DNA of 64,000 nt from Astropecten irregularis (taxonomy: Eukaryota > Echinodermata > Asteroidea > Paxillosida > Astropectinidae): NCBI GenBank assembly GCA_963971285.1, contig OZ020262.1, forward strand, positions 4,094,082 through 4,158,081. Reading direction: 5' to 3'. A model generated the notes under the pieces. That model worked only from the letters and a program-made list of their open reading frames with translations, was not told where the DNA came from and made no database searches. The stretch's first letter is position 1. The number at the start of each line of letters is the position of its first letter. Positions 57,302 through 64,000 of this stretch are shown one piece after another. The position numbers and the translations under genes are program-made.

Positions 57302-57426
57302 AGTGGGCGAAGTGACGCGTGGGCGAAGTGACTCGTGGGCGAAGTGGTAAGTGGGCGAAGTGACGCGTGGGCGAAGTGGTTGTGGGCGAAGTGGTTATGG
57401 GCGGAGTGGAAAGTGGGCGAAGTGAC
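57302..57426. repeat. Fold-back right arm: TGGGCGAAGTG tandem repeats
   Basis: About eight units, reverse complement of the left arm. Confidence 0.93.
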
Positions 57427-58092
57427 CGACATCCGTCTACTGGAGGTAGGCGGAAGTAGAGTAATTAACCACGGAGGTAGGAAAAGAGTAACTTAGCCAA
57501 GGCAATTCCTCAGTCAGAAGCCTCTTCTATATCATGGACCATGGAGGTAGTAAGGCTAACACACAGGCCTACAGTACAAAGTACAAACCATGAACTCATG
57601 AACACTTACCCGGGCCTACGTACGTACGTCACTACGTGTGCCAAAATTATGTAAACAACAATTGTGGGTGATGTTTTATTTCAAATTTTCAAGCCCTCAA
57701 TAATTCACTCACTCCGTTTTGTCTTCCTGAACCCGGGCAACCATTAGTGCACGAAGTTAACCAGTTTACATAAATATCACTTTGCAAAGTTTACCTGACT
57801 GATTCCACGATCTGCTGATGTTTATTTGAAAAGTTTTCACGCAGCCGCCACATGCACACGACGCCCATTGGATATGAATAGTCAGGTCACCGTGTTTACC
57901 TTCCTTGTTGCCGTTGATATAACACAGGCTGAACTGGACACAAGTCTCATTTGACAGCGTGTAAAATAACACGTGCGTAACGGGATTACAATGCACACAA
58001 ACAAATAGGCCCTACTGTGTACATTACAATACCCATTTTACATGTAACTGTGCACAGGACACGCAAGCCGATAACTACCTTATCTTTGAATC

Positions 58093-58157
58093 ATGGATGA
58101 TGATACTCCAAATGCTGATGACCTCTTTGATGACTGGTTAATCAAGTCTTTAAAATC
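58093..58157 (+). CDS. WDR73: WDR73 exon 1
   Basis: ATG at 58093 in context GAATCATGG. Encodes MDDDTPNADDLFDDWLIKSL and K plus two bases. Donor GTAAGT. Confidence 0.92.
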
Positions 58158-61100
58158 GTAAGTCTGTTAATAGACAAATGAAATGAACATTCAATTTTCT
58201 TGTTCAATTCACAGTGCAGTGCATACGTGACTAACGTTAGGTTGTGTGTGCCAGCCAGGCTCAGTAGCTGTCATGGCGTTTAGCTAGTGCAATAACGCTG
58301 TAGAATAATGTATCCCATCCCACATCACGTTTCGAAAAGGTTGTTGATTTTAACCGTATGGCAAGGCCTGTACGAGAAGAAAGAACACAGTATCTCCAAA
58401 ATGTTTTTCTGGCATGAATTCATTTTATTTACAGTAGGCCTAAGTCAGTACAGTAGGCGCTCAGGCCTACAATTTAATTATTAATTAGGCCTAACTCAGG
58501 CCTATGTGTGTTTTTTTCAAACTTTGTAAGTTTGTAATGAATGATTATATACTATTGATAGATCTTGTTTTCAAAGATATAGGCTATTGCATTTAGCAGT
58601 GGTGCACGTATTGAATTTTTTGGGTTAGTGAAATTTGACCTTGTCATTTAAAACAATTTAACAAAAAAAAATCAAATTTCTTGAATAGTTCGCCAAAAGT
58701 TTAACATCACATCCCTGTTTCAAACAAGACAAAAATACTAAAATTAACACAAAAAACCCTAAATTCATATTAGTCTTGTCAGTTTCATTCCATTAATATA
58801 AACAAATATATGATAAATTTTGATAATAACCATTAAATGGAGGTTGTATCTGGTTGTTTTTGTAGCATTATAAAGCTTTTCCTTATAAAGTGCAATGTGT
58901 AATTTACCTGATTGATCAATTTGATTTTTCTCTCTTAGATACCGGAATCTGCATATGTTTGAATTGGCTCAGCCGACGTGTGTTATTGAATGGAACACCA
59001 GGAATGGTGAGATGTTGGTTTAAGTTAGACCCAGTAACTGGAGTGCCCCAGACAATTGCATAGCCCTAGATGTGTTGTTCACGGGAAAAATTGTAGGTTT
59101 TGTACTTCACAGTACTTGCGCCGAAAATGTCCTCAAATGACAACAAAGACATCACAGATCGGCTTGAAAATCGCTCCTTCTTTTCTCCGATTGTCAGGGA
59201 TGAAATGCAGCTTATTTATTTGTACTCACGATCATTCTGTTTGATGAAAATCAATGTTTTCTGACCAAAACCCAGATGATCATGATCGGACGGCTGCCAT
59301 CTTATGTGACTCTGCTCCACACATTTTTGCCGGCCGCGTGACTGTGCGCATGTGCCAGACCGTCAACTGGGTCTAGGTTTTAGTAGTCATGATATTGTAG
59401 TATTTAAAAGGGTTGTTCTTCCTTTGAAGTGTATCTTGCCATTGGTAATGAGTGCTTAGGATAAGGATAACTGTGGCTCAGGTTCGAACCCTGCTTGGGT
59501 CACATATGAGTCAAGTTGTGCATTGGTTTATATCTTCTGCCTCACATGTCTCAAGGTGTCTGTGTGGCTGGCTGCAGCGTCGACACTCGGAACGAGATCC
59601 TAGAGATGATAATTCCGGCCAAGCTGATGGCCAGCACGTCCAACAGCAAGGCGGCCAGACTGACCAAAGACCGAGACTTCAAGGTGATACAGGGCGGACT
59701 GTGTGATAAACCCATCCACTGCTTGAAGTACCTCACGGGCACCTCGCCGAGGTAAGAGGTTTGAAGTTTGAAGGATGGGAAACATCCCACGAGGTTGTAT
59801 GAGGAAGGTGGATGATGTGTCTCTGAGTAATGCCTGTATGAACGCATATCTGGTGCCTTGTGGAGACCGTGCACAATATGCTTGATATGTCTCCACAGGA
59901 AAATTGTAACTTTAGGCAGGTGTATAGGTCTCTTCAAGGTTTTTACAAAACTGACATTTGGAATTAACTCAAAAAGGAGGAATTGCGAAGGTATACTTAT
60001 TGGTCACAAAGAAATATATTTTATAAATACAAATGATGTTCACAAGCAATTTCAACCCAGAGAAGTGATTCTGGTTCAAATGGGAGTGATTTCAAAATAT
60101 TCTGCTCTTTGGACAGTGTTCATTATTACACAAGAACAAAGCCATGTCTCCACAAGGATACAAATTCAGTATGTACACTATCTGTCATTCGATCCTTTGT
60201 AGACCTTAAAAGCAAGGTCATGTCAGTGGAGGTCAAAGTTCAAAATCTCATCAACCTATCCTGTACATCTACATCGATGAGCGTTATTCATAATTGTTTC
60301 AAATGTTACTATATTTGCCCTCTGTGATGACATTTTAATGGCACCAATGCTTATAGGTTATTGACAATTTGGTACAATATGGCAACACTAGATTTCATAG
60401 CTCAGTTTGACGAAGGATGAATACAGTATTCCTGGGGTAGCAGGTTCAAATCCCGCTCCTGTCAATTATTCCCTCTTTAATTTTCTATTTCTTAAAACAA
60501 ATTTCTGTCACAAATCTTGAGAATAGTTTGTTTTTAGCTCAAATTCTTCACAGAGAAATTGTCAAATGATAAAACCCACTCACAGTGATTCATGAGTAAA
60601 AAAAATTAAGCTTACCTGAATAGGATTTGTAGCCGTAAAATCAATCAGGTTCAACTTTAGAGCATCGATTAATTCACACCACACGATAGAACTTGCACAA
60701 CCTACTGAGGAGACGTGTGGTTATATTGAGCAATCTCAAGCCCATCTGGAGGTCATTGGGGTGTGACATGAGCTCACTTGGGGTAAATCGAGGGACCCGT
60801 TTTCAGCTCTGCTGTTGAATTTCCCAATGTTATCAGATGTGTAAATATTGTCTCAAAACAAGGTCATAGAGGTATTGTTGAATTACTTGCACGTAGGCTT
60901 GTAGGTTACTGGTAGTGGTACATGTACCGAACTGTACGTGCAACAAGCTGCACTACTTGCAGCATTCAAGGATGGATAAAGATTAACGTTTAGGTTTTAG
61001 ACTGTTACACAATTTATATTAATTCCGATACCATGCACTATTTGTGATTCTTTTTGTGTCCAATCTCTTGTACATGCACTTTGAATAGCTAAGTATTATT

Positions 61101-63355
61101 TTTGTGTCTCGGATATCAATGAACTGCACTGCACTGCTGTACATGTAAAGTCACGGTTCATAAGGGTCAAGATTACCCATGCTGAGATTACTCCTGTGCT
61201 GGGATTACCTCTGTGCTGAGATTACACCTGTTATCTCCAGAGGCTCCGGCTCTGGCTGTCATTTATATGCTGAAAATATAGGTTGTGGTTTTTCATTGAA
61301 GCTGAAGCCCTGTTTTCATTTTCAAAAAAGATAATTTTACTTCTGAACTGCAGCCAAAAGTATCTATTTTGACACTTGTTAATTTTGAATGGATTCACGA
61401 AATGGGGCTGAAGCCTAAGCCTGAGCCTGAGCCTTAGCCTGAGCATGAGCCTAAGCATGGGTCTGAGCCTCTGTTTCGTAAACCCCCTGTGTATCATAGC
61501 AGCCGAAGCCTGGGACAGGCATGGCACTTGGTGATGAGACTAACCGTACTTGTCTCACTAGTTTTGATTTCTCTTTTGGGGTCAATCAGATTGATTGTTA
61601 CAGGTAGTCCAGCTAGCCCTGACCTGGACGTGTGGCAGCTTGATGTAGAGTCGGGCGATGTCATTGAGTGGTTATCCGTGCTGCCTGGTGGACAGACAGA
61701 AGGTGGAGGGGTCAGGCAGGTGGCTGAACGGCCCGGTCATCAAGGACAGGTGGTGTTTGGATCTACGCTGTCCGATATGAGGATTGCTGATGTTGACACA
61801 AAGAAGGTCATTTCATCAGGTGAGACAAACCTGGGTGTGTATCTGCTGATCTTTGTATAAAATCATCAAATAACCACAAGGGAAACTGACTGAATATAAA
61901 GTCATTGAAAAGTGAACAAAGGAAAATTGACTGGAGCGGGATTCGAACCGGCGACCTCCTGAATACCGTACAGGTGCTCTTCCAACTGAGCTATCCATTT
62001 GGCAGTCAGAAGCCATGAAACCACGCACACACCGCCTTTGTTCACTTTTCAATGACTCTGTATAAAATAGTAGAAAGCTAATTGGTCAAAAGGGTATTGT
62101 TTCCACTCATCTCTGTATAAGTAATAATTCTGAATTTATTCCGCACACACATTTGTCCAAAGACACTCGTGGCGCACATATTATCCCTGATCACTGGGCC
62201 ATAATTTACATTCCTGAAACCATCTCAACTCCCTGGGGAGTATACAGCCCCGGTTACTTTTAAAGTGCGCAGAGGCTAATCAACCACAAAGCCATCTCTA
62301 CCCTCACAGGTACCCATTTACACCTGGGTGAAGAGGAGCAATATGTGATAAAGTGTCTTGCCCAATGACGCAAGCACCACTAGCCCATGGTTGGATTTGA
62401 ACCCACGATCTGCGGATTGACCACGAGATCTTGAGTTCAACACACCAGACGAGTAGACCACAGCACTCATTGAGAGTATTGTACAATATTATGGCTGACT
62501 CTGTCGATAAAGGTGTTCATTGGTTTCGTGAGGCATGGTACAGATTTGATGGAGCAATCAGGGATGTTAATATTATAAAGATAATTCATACATATATGTA
62601 TTAAACTGCTGCAACCTGCTCATCAGCCAAAAAATTAACTGAAATTTATAAAATGCTTAGAGTTGGGAAGGCCTGACACGTTTTGATCCAGCAGGATCTT
62701 TATCGAAGGCTATTAAAATGACAAGAGGACAAGAACATGCAAGTATTAAAAGATACACTTACACATTTGTATATCTTTACATATAAATATAATTGTTATG
62801 AAATGATCTAATTGTATGTTTATTATCTTATTATTGATAGGTTTTGGTGAAGGTGATAGTTTGGTTGAAGTTCAGTTCCTGAATGAAAATGAGCTGGTAG
62901 TATGTGACACACAAAATGGCCTCATTAATATTCATGACTTGAGAACAACTTCCAGCCAATCAGCGCCCAGTGCTCGGGTCAGAAGTGATTCAGAACCTGA
63001 AAGTGAACTCGTTCCTAAGGAGAAAGACACAGACGCGGAGATGGACAACATTAGCCAATCAAATCCAGGCTTAGACACTTCCGTCCCAAAATGCACCAAT
63101 CAGAGCTCTCCTAAGGAAGGAGATGCCTCGTGGACCTTTGACCTCAACCTTGCATCAGCCTCAGATTCATCCGACGGAGAAGACACTGTGTGTAAGAAAG
63201 CGAGACTTGATGCCGACATGGCAACCGTTGTTCGTCTTTGCGCAAACGGTGAAGTTGTCGTGAATGACCTCAGAAATCTGCAAGAATCGCTGCATTCTGT
63301 GAGACTGGATAACGTGCACATGCAACGTGGACAGTCAGAGCCTTTGACAGTCAAG
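58093..63355 (+). CDS. WDR73: WDR73, WD-repeat protein, 5' part (5 coding exons)
   Basis: WDR73 is a WD40-type protein linked in humans to Galloway-Mowat syndrome and to the Integrator complex and microtubules. Exons 58093-58157, 58939-59006, 59556-59751, 61590-61819 and 62841-63355 join in phase for 358 codons. The N-terminus has the family's short acidic run and DDWLIKSLKSYRNLHMFELA, then CVIEWNTRNG, RDFKVIQGG, RLIVTGSP and LDVWQLD, and HDLR-type blade ends. All introns are GT-AG. The last exon seen carries a long polar, acidic insert (about residues 222-312) compared with vertebrate WDR73. The remaining blades and stop lie beyond the window. Confidence 0.92.
58939..59006 (+). CDS. WDR73: WDR73 exon 2
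   Basis: Acceptor TCTCTTAG, donor GTGAGA. Encodes SYRNLHMFELAQPTCVIEWN then TRN. Phase 2 in, phase 1 out. Confidence 0.93.
59007..59555. other. WDR73 intron 2
   Basis: No exon. Ends with a short tRNA-like fragment (GGTTCGAACCCTGCTTGGGT, about 59482) next to the exon 3 acceptor. Confidence 0.5.
59556..59751 (+). CDS. WDR73: WDR73 exon 3
   Basis: Acceptor CTCAAG, donor GTAAGA. Encodes GVCVAGCSVDTRNEILEMII then LTKDRDFKVIQGGLCDKPIH and CLKYLTGTSP. 196 nt, phase 2 out. RDFKV-GG is conserved in the family. Confidence 0.93.
59830..60190 (+). mobile_element. Dispersed repeat (GTCTCCACAG…AGTGATTCTGG), long copy
   Basis: Contains ATATGTCTCCACAGGAAAAT, AACTCAAAAAGGAGGAATTG, CAACCCAGAGAAGTGATTCT and GAACAAAGCCATGTCTCCAC. 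It shows the intact order of the repeat split at 51980-52590. Short open frames in it are not conserved genes. Confidence 0.7.
60395..60470 (+). repeat. SINE family 1 fragment
   Basis: TTCATAGCTCAGTTTGACGA and GGTTCAAATCCCGCTCCTGT are degraded A- and B-box regions. Confidence 0.6.
60471..61227. other. WDR73 intron 3, featureless part
   Basis: No exon or repeat recognised. Confidence 0.5.
61228..61488. mobile_element. CTCAGGCTC-type dispersed element
   Basis: GAGGCTCCGGCTCTGGCTG at left; tandem GCCTGAGCCTGAGCC at right. Interior ATATGCTGAAAATATAGGTT matches 6025-6261. Confidence 0.7.
61590..61819 (+). CDS. WDR73: WDR73 exon 4
   Basis: Acceptor GTCAATCAG, donor GTGAGA. Encodes LIVTGSPASPDLDVWQLDVE then HQGQVVFGSTLSDMRIADVD. 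A second AG 14 bp in (TTACAG) would put TAG in frame; the upstream AG keeps RLIVTG conserved with the family, so I chose it. 230 nt, phase 1 out. Confidence 0.92.
61866..62056 (-). repeat. tRNA-derived SINE (family 1), reverse, full length
   Basis: Minus strand: GTGGTTTCATGGCTTCTGAC, TGGATAGCTCAGTTGGAAGA, GGTTCGAATCCCGCTCCAGT and the TTTGTTCACTTTTCAATGAC tail. It has lost the family's spacer before the A-box (CTGCCAAATGGATAGC). Confidence 0.88.
62215..62470 (-). repeat. tRNA-like SINE, family 2
   Basis: GGGAGTATACAGCCCCGG, AGGTACCCATTTACACCTGG, GATTTGAACCCACGATCTG and CCAGACGAGTAGACCACAGC in reverse. Confidence 0.78.
62841..63355 (+). CDS. WDR73: WDR73 exon 5, with acidic insert
   Basis: Acceptor TTGATAG, donor GTGAGT. 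Encodes GFGEGDSLVEVQFLNENELV and VCDTQNGLINIHDLR, then a polar insert rich in Ser, Glu and Asp, then VVRLCANGEVVVNDLR and SEPLTVK. 515 nt, ends in phase 0. Confidence 0.92.
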
Positions 63356-64000
63356 GTGAGTTTCCATTCCAAATGCATTTCGCTAGTCTAGATTTTGATG
63401 TAGTGTACCTAAAAGCTCGTAGTAAATATTAATTTGAACAGTTGACATTCCCAATGCTCCCTCAAACCCCACATACATTGTTTGGTGACACACAAGATGA
63501 CATTGGAGGGAAATAACTAATGCTCCTCTCAACAACAGAGGGCGATATTGTTATTTCTGTTCTAGTGCATTTACCTAAAATGCATTTTGAGAGAGTTTCT
63601 AGTGTAGTGATATACGAGTGATTAGAGACTGTATACAGAATAGTTTTGTATTGTTAGTATTGGGAGATATTTTTGAAATCATCATCAAACCATAATGTTT
63701 AGAATATTTCAGTCAGTTATTTGTAAAATAACTCATAATTCAGTTTTACCTTATGCCCCTAAGTGAAGCACATTTAGGTGTGTAATCGTTTTCTTTTTCT
63801 TTATTTTAAATAATAATGAATGGCATGGCTTTGGTTATTAAAGAACCATTTTTAGGTGTTGTCACATTTTGTTTTCCAAGTGTGCAGTGACTAGCTGTTG
63901 TTGCTGATGCCACTACAGTGAGGCTACATGAGAACCGTGCCAAAAGTGCACAAATTTAATCTCAAACTAAAAAAATTGGTTTGAGATGAAATTTTTGCAC
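63356..64000. other. WDR73 intron 5, no exon seen
   Basis: AT-rich sequence with no further WD-repeat coding found. The remaining exons must lie to the right. Confidence 0.6.

Larger units (their letters stand above)
56259..57434. mobile_element. Fold-back transposon with tandem-repeat inverted arms
   Basis: Left arm (56265-56410) is a tandem array of CACTTCGCCCA with alternating spacers such as ACACGT, ACGCGT and TTCACC; the right arm (57302-57426) is its reverse complement with the same order of spacers for most units. GTCTACTGG is duplicated just outside (56250-56258, 57435-57443), a 9-bp target duplication. No gene inside. Arms built from short direct repeats are the hallmark of fold-back elements, such as sea urchin TU. 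Confidence 0.92.
53650..58092. other. Region between ACSL exon 1 and WDR73 (head-to-head)
   Basis: It must hold the upstream non-coding ACSL exon and promoter, which I could not place, plus the WDR73 promoter just before 58093. Recognised contents are SINEs, a hairpin MITE (55389-55509), an AATAGSGC MITE (54681-54843) and the fold-back element (56259-57434). No coding exons seen. Confidence 0.5.

Overview
The window looks like nuclear DNA from an invertebrate deuterostome, most likely an echinoderm. The genes have short exons with GT-AG introns, the spacers are AT-rich and packed with small transposons and tRNA-derived SINEs, and one fold-back element has terminal inverted repeats built from short tandem units, as in the TU elements described in sea urchins. 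The species cannot be fixed from sequence alone.

Three protein genes can be rebuilt by joining exons whose splice phases agree. (1) RAB6, plus strand: the last four coding exons (1621-9065), ending in a prenylated CAC tail; the 5' exons lie left of the window. (2) A complete ACSL3/ACSL4-type long-chain acyl-CoA synthetase, minus strand: 13 coding exons (53617 down to 29994), predicted 718 residues, all phases consistent. (3) WDR73, plus strand: the first five coding exons (58093-63355), running out of the window on the right. ACSL and WDR73 are head to head. A fourth, weaker gene is an orphan first exon encoding the N-terminal part of a THAP-type zinc finger (18219-18352) behind a promoter-like stretch. 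The rest of 9.1-30 kb shows no convincing genes.

Intron 8 of ACSL carries a full-length Ty3/Gypsy LTR retrotransposon (33829-42878), in the same orientation as the host gene. Its LTRs (818 and 814 bp) appear to differ by one 4-bp indel, gag and pol are open, and gag-pol is joined by a textbook -1 frameshift signal (TTTAAAC plus a downstream stem). This is a young insertion that may still be competent. No env is seen.

Spacers and introns hold at least eight families of small inverted-repeat elements (one with TTAA target sites; others with ends such as GGGCCCAATTTCATGG, GGGGCCAATTTCAT, AATAGCGCTCCGC and GGGGTCGATTTCAC), several nested in each other. They also hold two or three tRNA-derived SINE families, a fold-back element (56259-57434) with a second element inside it, and tandem arrays: a 16-bp minisatellite, a ~190-bp palindrome-bearing array, a ~148-bp GACTCAGACTC array, a 100-bp array and an exact 70-bp duplication.

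RAB6 (Golgi trafficking), ACSL (fatty-acid activation on ER/lipid droplets) and WDR73 (a WD-repeat protein linked to the Integrator complex and microtubules) are housekeeping genes with no evident shared pathway. The unusual biology here lies in the mobile DNA and how it sits around the ACSL exons.
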